Shown in pieces: positions 39,306-49,330 of a stretch of DNA of 64,000 nucleotides; position 1 is the first letter of the stretch; every line of letters starts with the position of its first letter. The notes under the pieces were generated by a model, which saw only the letters and a list, made by a program, of their open reading frames with translations, searched no databases and was not told where the DNA came from. The position numbers and the translations under genes are program-made. The stretch is taken from positions 49,169-113,168 of the forward strand of contig JAJFHD010000056.1 of the NCBI GenBank assembly GCA_021775805.1, in the 5' to 3' direction. This DNA is from Alphaproteobacteria bacterium (lineage in GTDB: Bacteria; Pseudomonadota; Alphaproteobacteria; Rhizobiales; JAJFHC01).

Positions 39306-39715
39306 ATTCGGTCGTCTCTCTTTCGTTTCAGTGCGGCTCTGGCGATCATATATATGCAATGGGCAGCGCCACCAAACAGTGATGCTTTACCTGTACGTCT
39401 GGGCAATGCCATATCTGTCGGCAGCGCCAATCGCATTTTTGCAGGCCCTGTGTCCCATATTGTGAGACCAATGTCGACAGCGAACACAGTTTTTGGCGCA
39501 CATCTGCACTCTTTACCGGCCCAGAATGGCGGGCACCCTGAATAAAATTCAGTGCATTGCCTTTCGGCTCCCGGCCCGCAAACGACAACAATCGGTGCTG
39601 ATTTAACTCCAACTTAACCATGATGATCACAAATACGTGAACACTGAAATTCCGTATGCGGATGACTGGGTTTCACGGCGACGCCCCTGCTCAAGCAGTA
39701 GTCTTGGAGAGTGCA

Positions 39716-41101
39716 GTGAACAGTATTTCCAGGCGACAGTTCATCCTTGGCGCCACGTCAAGTGCGGCATTGCTGGCGGGCGGATGTGCGGCACCTTTCG
39801 GCGATCCGCAGTCGTATCTTACCGATGTCGTCGACGCCCGAAACATGAGCCCGGTTTTCCATTGGACCGACATTGCGCTCCAGGCCCTGCGCGACCAGAC
39901 CATCGCGCCGCCGCTGGCCACACGGGCGCTGGCGATGGGACACGTGGCAGGTTTCATGGCTGTCAATGGCATCGGGCAAAACCATCACTCTGCGTTCGGG
40001 ACGCTCGAAGGACCGGCCGGCGCCGATCCGGATGTCGCCTACGGGGTCGCTTTCAGTCACGCGGTGGCCGAGCATTTTCAGCAACCCTTTGTTGTCGACC
40101 GGGCAAATTTCCTCAGGCGCTACCGCCCGGGCGAGGCAAAGTCCCTCGCCGTTGGTTGGGGCGAAAAGGTGGCGGCCCATGTGGTGCGCCTGCGTACCAA
40201 TGACGGTGCTGAACCCAGCAAGGTGAATTTTTATCTCGACCGGTATCCCAGACGCCGGGACACCCTGCGCTGGACACCGACGGGCCCGCTCTACGATGCC
40301 GGCGAAGGCCCGGCGATCGCCCCCACGTTCGACCGTGCGTTGCTGCCCGGATTCGGCGCTGTCGACCCCTGGGGGATTAAGTCTGTCAGACAATTTCGCG
40401 CGCCGGCGTTTCTCGATCCGGCGAGCCCGGAGTTTGCCGAGGAGTTTGCCGAAATCCGGGAGATCGGCGCATCGAACAGCCGTACACGTACCCGGGATCA
40501 GGCGGAGATCGCCCTGTTCTGGGAAGACGGTCCCTGGGGTATCACGCCACCCGGCCATTTCACCCTGATCGCCATACAGCTGCTGCAGCACCGTAATCTT
40601 ACCCTGGCGGAACAGGCCCGGGCGTTCGCTCTCATCAGCATGGCCATGGCGGATGCGGGGATTGCCACCTGGGACAGCAAGTTTGCCCATGACATCATCA
40701 GGCCGGAGACCGCCATCCGCTATCGTGCCTCAGCTTTTGGCAACCGCGACGCCCGTGTACGCGCCGATGAAAACTGGAAGAGTTTCATACCGACGCCGCC
40801 CTTCCCCACTTACACATCGGGCCACAGCTGTTTTGGCGCCGCTGCCACGCGCATGCTGGCCCATATATTGGGACGAGACCGCATTTCGTTCTCGGGCCGG
40901 TCGCCCGACCTGGTGATCTGGCCCAAACATCTGGAGAACGCGGTGCGGCATTGGACCAGCCTGTCGGCAGCAGCCGAAGAAAACGGCCTGAGCCGGATCT
41001 ATGGCGGCGTTCACTGGAACATCGACAACGTTCAGGCGCTGCGGATTGGCCGCGACATTGCCGATCATATCCACGCCCATTCCATCAACCGGAGCGTCTG
41101 A
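39716..41101 (+). CDS. Vanadium-dependent haloperoxidase / PAP2-type phosphatase, Tat lipoprotein
   Basis: GTG start with SRRQFILGATSSAALLAGGC (Tat plus lipobox); KFAHDIIRP, TSGHS and SRIYGGVHWNID match KX6RP / SGH / SRX5HX3D. Confidence 0.88.
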   Translation: MNSISRRQFILGATSSAALLAGGCAAPFGDPQSYLTDVVDARNMSPVFHWTDIALQALRDQTIAPPLATRALAMGHVAGFMAVNGIGQNHHSAFGTLEGPAGADPDVAYGVAFSHAVAEHFQQPFVVDRANFLRRYRPGEAKSLAVGWGEKVAAHVVRLRTNDGAEPSKVNFYLDRYPRRRDTLRWTPTGPLYDAGEGPAIAPTFDRALLPGFGAVDPWGIKSVRQFRAPAFLDPASPEFAEEFAEIREIGASNSRTRTRDQAEIALFWEDGPWGITPPGHFTLIAIQLLQHRNLTLAEQARAFALISMAMADAGIATWDSKFAHDIIRPETAIRYRASAFGNRDARVRADENWKSFIPTPPFPTYTSGHSCFGAAATRMLAHILGRDRISFSGRSPDLVIWPKHLENAVRHWTSLSAAAEENGLSRIYGGVHWNIDNVQALRIGRDIADHIHAHSINRSV

Positions 41102-41103
41102 CG

Positions 41104-42141
41104 ATGGCTTCGCTCCAGAAATCAAACGGAACACGTCTGTTTTCGAGGTCACTGCTGGTGGGGTTGGCCGGTTGTGCCGTTCAAGCAAGTTCCTCCGATA
41201 TCGTCTGGGCAGAGCCTGTATCCCTCAATTACGACAGGCTTTCGTTCTTTGAAGAGCCGCTGGCGGTTGACGTTGGCGGTGTCACCGTCAGCCACAACCA
41301 TCTGATCGACGTCTCTGCGGCCCGAAACTTCACGGACAAGGACAGCGAAATCAAACTTCGCGGCGCCATTGAAGTCAATGCGGAAACCCAAACCCGCGAC
41401 GCCCTGACATTGGGCGCCAGCTTTCACGGATCGTACGGCGTGGGAGAAGACAGGTATTTCGACGAACGGGTCGGTGCGTATGTTGGCGGCGTGTGGGGGA
41501 CTGTCGCCGCCGGCGATGTCACCGGGCTTGTGCGTGAGGGCACGCGCCGGATGCGCGGCGCCGGCAATGCCGACCTGCCGGGCGATGGCGCGCTCGGCGG
41601 TCTGGAGGAAACCGGTGTTGCCTATCGCGGCAGATACAGTGCCATCATCGTTACCGGCGCGGCGGACCGGGAAGGCAACCTGGATGTGGGGTTCTCGTAT
41701 GAACGCCCGGCGCGCCGCGTGGATCACCGCGTAACCGCCCGCTACACGCGCGGCGAATACCGTTCCGCCGACGGGCTCGACCACATGAACACGAATGCGG
41801 TGGGCCTTGTCGGCGAGGTCATTCACGGCAGACTGCTGCTTGACCTGGGCATCGGTTACGAGCACCTGGACGGCTCAATCGTGAAGGCGGACCGGTACTA
41901 TGTTTCGTCGGGCATGAACTACAAGAAGGGCCAGGTCACGGTTTCCGCGGAAGGTCACCTTGAATCAATTGACGGGCATGACTCCTATAGCCTGGCAGTC
42001 GGGTCACGGTACGATATTGCACGCGGGTTGTCGGTCAATCTTGGCTACAACTACCGCTCGTCCGGCGACCGGATCGACGGAGTGGTGCTTTTGCCCGAGA
42101 AGTCTTCAGAGGTAATCTTGTCCGGAAGATACGAATACTGA
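41104..42141 (+). CDS. Porin-like outer-membrane beta-barrel protein
   Basis: Signal peptide; alternating amphipathic strands; C-terminal strand EVILSGRYEY ends in an aromatic residue. Confidence 0.75.
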   Translation: MASLQKSNGTRLFSRSLLVGLAGCAVQASSSDIVWAEPVSLNYDRLSFFEEPLAVDVGGVTVSHNHLIDVSAARNFTDKDSEIKLRGAIEVNAETQTRDALTLGASFHGSYGVGEDRYFDERVGAYVGGVWGTVAAGDVTGLVREGTRRMRGAGNADLPGDGALGGLEETGVAYRGRYSAIIVTGAADREGNLDVGFSYERPARRVDHRVTARYTRGEYRSADGLDHMNTNAVGLVGEVIHGRLLLDLGIGYEHLDGSIVKADRYYVSSGMNYKKGQVTVSAEGHLESIDGHDSYSLAVGSRYDIARGLSVNLGYNYRSSGDRIDGVVLLPEKSSEVILSGRYEY

Positions 42142-42278
42142 GCATTGCAGAAAATCCGAGAACTCCGGCGGAATATAATAAACTCCAAAACCATCCCTTA
42201 ACCCCTTCTTTACCCAGTATGTTTCGAGAAAATTAGGGTAGATAAGCTAGTGTCCCCCTGGCAGAAAAGAGGGCGGCC

Positions 42279-44231
42279 ATGTTTACGCGTATCCTAAACC
42301 GCGACGTTCCGATGTTGGTGGCGATTGGGTTGTTCGCAATCGCTGCGATTACAACCGGCATTGGCACCAGCGAGAAGATGAAGAACATGCTGCTCCAGCA
42401 GGACGCCCTTGAGGCCGCCCAGAGCTGGACGACTTTCCTTGAACGCAAACATGACCTTTCGACGACAGCAACGGCGGATTCAGGCAAGTCGGCGCAAAAT
42501 CCGGTCCCTCATCCGGAATCCACTGTTAAATATCGCATTTACGACTCCCGGGGCGAACTTCTGCACGACAGCGATGAAACTCAGGAAAGAACAGCGACGC
42601 AGAGACGAAAGGCAAAGTTGGAGCCTTCGTCATGGGCGAAACTACTGGGGGGACGTTCGTACGTTCGGATTCTGCGCGGCCAGACCGAAGGGGCCAAACA
42701 GACTTACGCAGACGTTTTTCTTCCCGTCCTGACTGGCGGCCAGGCCGGACACGTACTGGAGGTCAGCATCAACCAGACCCGGAAGGCCGAACGTTTCGAC
42801 CGTGTCTTCAAGATCAGTGCGATTGTTACCGTGGCCCTGCTGGCCGTAGGGATCGGCATTCCCGGCGGCCTGTTCTGGCACCACGCCCATGCCAGACGGA
42901 AGATCGAACGTGAAGTCGACTTTCTTGCGCACAACGACAGCCTGACCGGCCTTGCGAACTACAAGTCATTCGAAGCCAAGCTGACGGCCATTCTGTCCAG
43001 CGCGGACCTCGGGGTCCACACTGTGGCGGTTCTTTCGATCGGCATCGACAGGTTCAAACATGTCAACGATTCCCTGGGACATGCCGTCGGCGATGCCCTG
43101 CTGCAGGAAATGGCGGCCCGGTGCCGTGCCTACACCCGGGAGACCGATGTGGTCGGCCGCATGACCGGCGACGAATTTGGCGTGATTGCCCCCGGCTTTC
43201 GTTCAAACGATGAACTTGCCGCGTTTGCCACCGACCTTCGCGCTCTGCTGATGGAGCCCCTCGACATTCAGGGCCATTACCTGTGCCCGAGTGTCAGCAT
43301 AGGCATCTCTGTAGCACCCGACGACAGCAAGAGATCGGCCATGCTGATCAAGAACGCAACGACATCGCAGAACTGGGCCAAACAGGAAGATTCCAAGCGC
43401 GTCCGGTTCTTTCATGAGGACATGGATCAGGCCGTCAAAGCATCACTGACACTTGAGATGGATATGCGTCGGGCACTCGATCTGGATCAGTTTTTTCTCG
43501 TCTATCAACCGCAATTCAACCTCCAGACCGGCGAACTCGTGGGATGCGAAGCGCTGGTCCGTTGGGAACACCCCGATCTTGGCACGATCTCTCCAGACCG
43601 GTTCATTCCGCTCGCCGAGAAGCTTGGAACGATCACGGAACTGGGAGAACGGATCCTGCAGACAGCCTGTAGGGAAGCCGTCAGCTGGCCCAAGCCCATT
43701 TCGGTTGCGGTCAACCTGTCGCCGGCCCAGTTTACCGGTCACGCATTGGCGACAATGGTATCGAATGTGATGGAAACCACCACCCTGCCGGCAGACCGTC
43801 TGGAGGTTGAAATTACCGAAGGGCTGATCATCAACGACACGGACGAAGCACTGAGCCTGCTGCACCGGCTGCGCAAGCTGGGCGTCTCGATCGCCATGGA
43901 CGACTTTGGCACGGGATACTCAAGCCTGAGCTATCTGACGCGCTTCCCCTACACAAAACTGAAGATCGACCGCTCCCTGCTGTGGCGGATCGAGGACGAC
44001 GCCAATGTGGCATCGGTCATCGATTCGATCGTGAGGCTTGGAAGATCGCTGAAAATGAAAGTTATCGTCGAAGGTGTTGAAACCGAAGCTCAGGCCCAGA
44101 TCCTGCGGAACTCAGGTTGTGAACTGGTGCAGGGCTTCCTGTTCGCCAAGCCGATGTCGGAACCGGACCTGGTTGCCCGCCTGCATGCGGAGTCCGCCGA
44201 ACGGGCGGAGAAAACGTCCACGGCGGCCTGA
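42279..44231 (+). CDS. GGDEF-EAL domain protein (degenerate GGDEF)
   Basis: Two TM segments; RMTGDEF in place of GGDEF; CEALVRW (EAL) and DDFGTGYSSLSYL intact. Confidence 0.92.
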   Translation: MFTRILNRDVPMLVAIGLFAIAAITTGIGTSEKMKNMLLQQDALEAAQSWTTFLERKHDLSTTATADSGKSAQNPVPHPESTVKYRIYDSRGELLHDSDETQERTATQRRKAKLEPSSWAKLLGGRSYVRILRGQTEGAKQTYADVFLPVLTGGQAGHVLEVSINQTRKAERFDRVFKISAIVTVALLAVGIGIPGGLFWHHAHARRKIEREVDFLAHNDSLTGLANYKSFEAKLTAILSSADLGVHTVAVLSIGIDRFKHVNDSLGHAVGDALLQEMAARCRAYTRETDVVGRMTGDEFGVIAPGFRSNDELAAFATDLRALLMEPLDIQGHYLCPSVSIGISVAPDDSKRSAMLIKNATTSQNWAKQEDSKRVRFFHEDMDQAVKASLTLEMDMRRALDLDQFFLVYQPQFNLQTGELVGCEALVRWEHPDLGTISPDRFIPLAEKLGTITELGERILQTACREAVSWPKPISVAVNLSPAQFTGHALATMVSNVMETTTLPADRLEVEITEGLIINDTDEALSLLHRLRKLGVSIAMDDFGTGYSSLSYLTRFPYTKLKIDRSLLWRIEDDANVASVIDSIVRLGRSLKMKVIVEGVETEAQAQILRNSGCELVQGFLFAKPMSEPDLVARLHAESAERAEKTSTAA

Positions 44232-44370
44232 ACCACAATGAAGATGGTGAACATGGATCGGGGACGCTCATTTCCCTGACACGATGCAGCACGTCCGTGC
44301 TGCTTCGCAGATCCGGGACCGCACCAATCTCAACGGTCAGAATTGGCAATACCTTCTTGAAGCTTCACAT

Positions 44371-44639
44371 CTAGAGCCTTATCCGGCCACACTGAACCAT
44401 TTGAAGGCGCCAAATCAGTTCACTCGGTTAGGCGCAAAGAGCAGCGCGATGCGGTGCATCGGGCGAGCTTTGCAACGTCACCGATGAATTGATTTGGCCC
44501 ACCGAAAGCCCGTTTTTCGCGCCCGCCGGACGGCGTTATGGCTTCCTTGTGGTCAACCAGACCACGGCGGAACCCATGCCTTGCCAGCAGACGCGAAAAA
44601 CCGGTCAAATTGATTCAGTGTGGCCGGACAAGGCTCTAG
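44371..44639. mobile_element. MITE-like non-autonomous element bounded by CTAG
   Basis: Left end CTAGAGCCTTATCCGGCCACACTGAACCATTTGA and right end (reverse complement) CTAGAGCCTTGTCCGGCCACACTGAATCAATTTGA; 269 bp, no recognisable transposase. Confidence 0.75.
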
Positions 44640-45703
44640 AACGGCACAAGCACGGTCTGGCCGGGAATGACGCCGTGTTTGTTGACGACCCTGTTGTAGG
44701 CTTTGGCGGTCTTTGCCGGAACCCTGTAGCGATTGCGGATGGACAGAGGCTGGCGCTCACCATCAACCGGTTCGAGAGCCGGAACACCGGTCGTCCTGTC
44801 TGCCGACAGGTTTGCACCGGCGGCAGACGATGCGGCCTTGTTCGATTCAAATCCCGACTTCGGAGATGCCGCCACGGGTTTCACCTGGGGAGCCGCCGAT
44901 GCGGACCGCCAGGACAGGCTGAGCACCTGGCCTGTGTGGATATGAAACGGCGCCGGAATGCGGTTGATGGCGATCAGTTGCCTGACCGGAACACGGTGCC
45001 GCCGGGCAATGCCGTACAGCGTGTCGCCGCGCGCGACCCGGACACTGGTTGCCCCGTAGGTGCCGCGTGAGGCGCCGGCGGAAGCGGTGTAAACCGGCGC
45101 AACCGGTCTTTGTCCGGCCAAGGATGAACCGGAAGGCAGTCGCAGGGACTGGCCCGGATGAATGGCGTAGGGCGCCGCCAGGCGGTTTGCCGCGATCAGT
45201 CGCCCGGCATTGACATTGTGACGGCGGGCGATGCCATAGACGGTGTCGCCGGGGGCGACCCTGACCGAGCCTGATGATCGGGCAACGCTCGGGCGATATG
45301 TTGCGCCCGCGGGCGACGGGTTTCCGGACGGGATGATCAGGGTCTGACCGGGCCGGATCATGTAGGGCCGTGCCAGATTGTTCGAGGCGATCAGCCGGTT
45401 CAGCGATACACCATGGCGCCGGGACAATCCATACAGGGTATCGCCGTGGCGAACGGTCACGCTGCCGGATCCTGATTCATTTGACGTTGATGCGTAGACC
45501 GGCTCCCGCCCCGCCGCTGCCGTGGAACCGGTATGGGCGGGCGACGCTGCACTTGCAGTCGCCGTCTCTTTGGTCGAGGTTGCAAACGGGGTATATTCCG
45601 TAACGTCGACGGCGCAGCCGGCGGTCACCGACAGGACAACACAGGATGCAAGGACACGCGCGGACCTGAGCCGCGCATTAACAGGGACACTTACGCAAGA
45701 CAT
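44636..45703 (-). CDS. LysM-repeat lipoprotein (three clear LysM domains plus a degenerate fourth)
   Basis: Start MSCVSVPVNARLRSARVLASCVVLSVTAGC (lipobox). LysM copies 'VTVRHGDTLYGLSRRHGVSLNRLIASNNL', 'VRVAPGDTVYGIARRHNVNAGRLIAANRL', 'VRVARGDTLYGIARRHRVPVRQLIAINRI'. Confidence 0.9.
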   Translation of the reverse strand: MSCVSVPVNARLRSARVLASCVVLSVTAGCAVDVTEYTPFATSTKETATASAASPAHTGSTAAAGREPVYASTSNESGSGSVTVRHGDTLYGLSRRHGVSLNRLIASNNLARPYMIRPGQTLIIPSGNPSPAGATYRPSVARSSGSVRVAPGDTVYGIARRHNVNAGRLIAANRLAAPYAIHPGQSLRLPSGSSLAGQRPVAPVYTASAGASRGTYGATSVRVARGDTLYGIARRHRVPVRQLIAINRIPAPFHIHTGQVLSLSWRSASAAPQVKPVAASPKSGFESNKAASSAAGANLSADRTTGVPALEPVDGERQPLSIRNRYRVPAKTAKAYNRVVNKHGVIPGQTVLVPF

Positions 45704-45886
45704 GACAATTCTCCTCAGCCTCCGGACCAGAGCCGGATGACATTTGGGCCAATTGTCTCGTGTTATAGTTAAAGAGCCCTTACGCTTTATGGTTAACAAA
45801 ACCTTTATTGGTATTGCCAAGAAATTCTATACAATATGTTGATTATAAAGCATTTTTAATGAAACCACTGGACCACGGTAAAGACA

Positions 45887-46774
45887 ATGCTGCCTCCGTT
45901 GAACGCCCTGCGCGCTTTTGAAGCCGTTGTGCGGCAGACCAGCTTCCAGCGGGCCGCGGACGAGTTGAGCGTGACGACATCCGCCGTCAGCCACCAAATC
46001 CGCAATCTGGAAGACTTTGTCGGCGTGCCCCTGCTGCTGCGCAACGGCAAGGACGTGACGCCAACCCCAGAAGGCGACGTTCTGTTTGAACACCTCACGC
46101 AGGCCTTCGACCTCATCCAGAAGGGTACTGCAGGCGTCTCCGCCAGTGCGGCGGGCGTTCCTCTGGGCATTTCGCTGCGGGCCCATTTCGCCGGCCAATG
46201 GCTGGGGCCGCGCATGCGCTTCCTGTGGCGGCATCTGCCGGGACTGGACTTGCGGTTCTTCCACTATAACGGTCCAGCCGATTTCTCAAATCCGAATCTT
46301 CATGTTTCCATCGAATGGCGTCATGCCGACGATGTGCCCGAGGACGCTCAACTGCTTTGGCAAGGCAATCTGACACCGGCGATCGGTCGGGTTGAAGGTG
46401 CCGGGCTTCGCGTGCCGAAGACACCGGAGAGACTGGCAGACTTCAAACTTCTTCATGAGGCAGACGACAGAAGCTGGCGCGAGTGGCTGGCGGCTGCCGG
46501 ATGTGCCGACCTCAAAGCCCGGGGCAATCTGTTCTACGAAGATACCAACGTCCGCCAGGAAGCGGCGGCAGCCGGTGAAGGCTTTGCTCTTGTGTGTCCG
46601 TCGCTGGTGAAAGAGGAGGTCAGCCGCGGCGCCCTGGTTTGTCCATTCGATGTTCATCTGGAAACCTATGCCTATTACCTTATCGTTCCGCCCAACCGTC
46701 GGCGCATTTCCGCAGTGTCGAAATTTGCCGACTGGATCCTGGACGAAGCGCGAACGGGCGCATACGGCGCGTGA
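45887..46774 (+). CDS. LysR family regulator (GcvA-like)
   Basis: 'LNALRAFEAVVRQTSFQRAADELSVTTSAVSHQIRNLEDFVGVPLLLR'. Confidence 0.93.
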   Translation: MLPPLNALRAFEAVVRQTSFQRAADELSVTTSAVSHQIRNLEDFVGVPLLLRNGKDVTPTPEGDVLFEHLTQAFDLIQKGTAGVSASAAGVPLGISLRAHFAGQWLGPRMRFLWRHLPGLDLRFFHYNGPADFSNPNLHVSIEWRHADDVPEDAQLLWQGNLTPAIGRVEGAGLRVPKTPERLADFKLLHEADDRSWREWLAAAGCADLKARGNLFYEDTNVRQEAAAAGEGFALVCPSLVKEEVSRGALVCPFDVHLETYAYYLIVPPNRRRISAVSKFADWILDEARTGAYGA

Positions 46775-46910
46775 TCGAAGCGGGTAGAAAATCTCAACAG
46801 CGTTGAGAAAGACGCATTCGCACAATCGCTGTTCATGAACTAGATTTTCGGCTCTTGCGTGGATGTGGGTCCGTGCCTGTCGGCCGGAAGCTCAATTGGA
46901 GAGGTGTTCG

Positions 46911-48032
46911 ATGAACCATCATGTCGCGACTGATTTGCCGCTTGATCTCCAATATTTTGAACGCGACGGCCTGCCCAGACATGGTCTTCCGGGCTCCGCC
47001 TACACAAGCGATGCCTTCTGGGCGCGCGAAACCAGCACGTTGTTCCCGCGCGGCTGGACCTTTGTGGGGTTTGCCCACGAACTCGACCGACCGGGAGACG
47101 TGAGACCCGTGGCCGTCGGTGGCCGGCCCGTGCTTCTTGTCCGTGGCGAGGATGGTGCACTCAAGGCATTTCACAATGTCTGCAGGCACCGTTGCCTCAA
47201 GCTGGTGGACAAACCAGGCAACCGCGGACGCCTGCTAAAGTGCCCGTATCACGCATGGGCCTACGACCTGAATGGCCGGCTGCGGTCGACCCCCTACTTC
47301 GGCGGCTCGGAACATCACGAGCAGGAAGGGTTCGACCGGTCCGAGCACGGGCTTGTGCCGATCAGGACCGGGGTCTGGCACGACTGGATATTTGTCAACC
47401 TGAGCGGCGATGCGGAAGCGTTTGACGATTTCGTGGCACCCCTGGCCAGGCATCTGGACGGGGTCGACTTTTCGAAGCTGCAGGTGGTCGGCGTGATCGA
47501 TCTGGGCGTCATTGAAACCAACTGGAAGTTCCTGATGGAGAACTTCATCGAGCCCTACCATGTGCAGTTCGTCCATGCGACCACGACCGATCAACCGCTG
47601 ACCGACCACTACACGGTGGTCGACGGCCGCTGTCTCGGCAGCGCCATCGACGTGGCGGACGACCATCACAAGAAGGACGAAAGCGCGAACACCCTTGCGG
47701 TCAGTTCACGATACCTCACCCTGTTTCCCAATTTCGTCTTTGGACGCTACTTCCCCGATCAGCTGGGCGTACACGAAAACACGCCGATAGGCCCGGGCCA
47801 GACACGCCAGCGCCGCGCCATCTACACCACCAATGATCAACCGCTCGGCAACGACGACGCGGACGCCCTGATGGCGCTCTGGCGCGACGTGCATCGTGAA
47901 GACCACGAAATCTGCGAGCGGCTGCAGGAAGGACGCAAGTCCGACATTGCCGACGGCGGCGGCGTGCTGTCGCCCCACTGGGAAAACAGCGTGCGCCGGT
48001 TTCAGGAATTCGTCGTCGAGGCGGTATCGTGA
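46911..48032 (+). CDS. Aromatic ring-hydroxylating dioxygenase alpha-subunit-type Rieske oxygenase
   Basis: Rieske 'CRHRCLKLVDKPGNRGRLLKCPYHAW' and non-heme iron region 'MENFIEPYHVQFVH'. Confidence 0.92.
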   Translation: MNHHVATDLPLDLQYFERDGLPRHGLPGSAYTSDAFWARETSTLFPRGWTFVGFAHELDRPGDVRPVAVGGRPVLLVRGEDGALKAFHNVCRHRCLKLVDKPGNRGRLLKCPYHAWAYDLNGRLRSTPYFGGSEHHEQEGFDRSEHGLVPIRTGVWHDWIFVNLSGDAEAFDDFVAPLARHLDGVDFSKLQVVGVIDLGVIETNWKFLMENFIEPYHVQFVHATTTDQPLTDHYTVVDGRCLGSAIDVADDHHKKDESANTLAVSSRYLTLFPNFVFGRYFPDQLGVHENTPIGPGQTRQRRAIYTTNDQPLGNDDADALMALWRDVHREDHEICERLQEGRKSDIADGGGVLSPHWENSVRRFQEFVVEAVS

Positions 48033-48103
48033 TGCGGCAACCGGACAAGCGACACTGACAACAAAATCCATTTCAACTTCAAACACCAACCAGGAGACGC
48101 AAG

Positions 48104-48505
48104 ATGGGCAAACCCCCACACCTTTTCAAATTCACAGATATCGAACACAGACTGCAAACGCTGGAGCCTGGCAAGACCTACATCAAACCGTTCGTCACCA
48201 GCGCCGTCAGCGACACAATGTGCGGCGGGCTGAATTTCCTGAATGACGTGTCGGTTCCCTGGGACCTGACCTGCGACGAGATCATCTACGTCATGGAAGG
48301 CACCTTCCGGCTGATCTGCAACGACGAGTCCTATATCTGCGAAAAAGGCGATGTTCTCTACATCCCCAAGGACAATCACATCAAATACGAATCGGATGAG
48401 AAATGCGTCATCTTCTACGCTGCCTATCCGCACGACTGGAAGCAGCAGGCCGGTATCACCTTCGTTCCCGGCATTGATCCTGAGGACATGCCGCCGGTGG
48501 AATGA
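48104..48505 (+). CDS. Cupin-domain protein (EutQ-like)
   Basis: 'WDLTCDEIIYVMEGTFRLICNDESYICEKGDVLYIPKDNHIKY'. Confidence 0.8.
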   Translation: MGKPPHLFKFTDIEHRLQTLEPGKTYIKPFVTSAVSDTMCGGLNFLNDVSVPWDLTCDEIIYVMEGTFRLICNDESYICEKGDVLYIPKDNHIKYESDEKCVIFYAAYPHDWKQQAGITFVPGIDPEDMPPVE

Positions 48506-48727
48506 ACCGGATACCCGCGCGTCCTGCATCCGGTCTGGGGCACGACTGTTTCTCTCATCATTGCCGCTAAGGCAGCAATCCAGGTGTTGAAACGCTGGAC
48601 CAGATACGGTCTCTATTGAAGCATTTCACCCTGGACACCGGCCAGCGCCGGTGCGACGGCGGGGGCTTGGCATTGGGCGGCACAATGAACGCGGCGGGCT
48701 CGCTCAAAGTCGTGGTGCAGCCTCCCC

Positions 48728-49330
48728 CTATCGGATCATCTCAGACAACCGGTCGGCCACGAGGTCTTCAGCGGAATAACCCAGCATTCCGAGCCTGCCG
48801 GTGCCGCCCATGATCAGGCACCCGACGATGTGACAGACGGCCGCGACCGTCTGGCGGTGGGCTGGTTGATAGGCACGGCCGGTTTCGCGGGCAAGGTTGG
48901 CGGCAAGGTTCTCGACGATCGTGCGCAAACGGTCGTTGAGGGCCTGATCCAGTTGCGGCGTCAGTCCGGACCGGCCTGTGCCCTGAAAAAGATACAGCCC
49001 GAGATCAAGTTCCTCGGCATTCCGGGCATAGTAGTGATGAAACGCCATGAACTGCGCGCGGATGCCATCGCCCTGCGCATCGGATACAGCCCGGCCAAGC
49101 AGGACGAGCGAAGCCTCCAGCAATGCCCCGTAGATCTCTTCCTTGGACTCGAAATGAAGATAGAGCGTACCGGGCGCATAGCCGGCCGCGCCGGCGATCT
49201 GGCGGACCGTCGTGCCTTCCAGGCCCTGTCCGGCAAATACCTCACGGGCGGCATCCAAAATGCGGTCGCGCTTGAATGTGTCCACGGCGGCCTTGCGCGC
49301 GGAACAGGCGGCAGCGTCTACAGGCATCAT
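48728..49330 (-). CDS. TetR/AcrR family regulator
   Basis: 'RILDAAREVFAGQGLEGTTVRQIAGAAGYAPGTLYLHFESKEEIY'. Confidence 0.92.
   Translation of the reverse strand: MMPVDAAACSARKAAVDTFKRDRILDAAREVFAGQGLEGTTVRQIAGAAGYAPGTLYLHFESKEEIYGALLEASLVLLGRAVSDAQGDGIRAQFMAFHHYYARNAEELDLGLYLFQGTGRSGLTPQLDQALNDRLRTIVENLAANLARETGRAYQPAHRQTVAAVCHIVGCLIMGGTGRLGMLGYSAEDLVADRLSEMIR

Noticed and set aside
44420-44608. 62-aa ORF inside the MITE as a transposase
   Set aside because: Far too short and no DDE-type or HTH motif recognisable; element is treated as non-autonomous.
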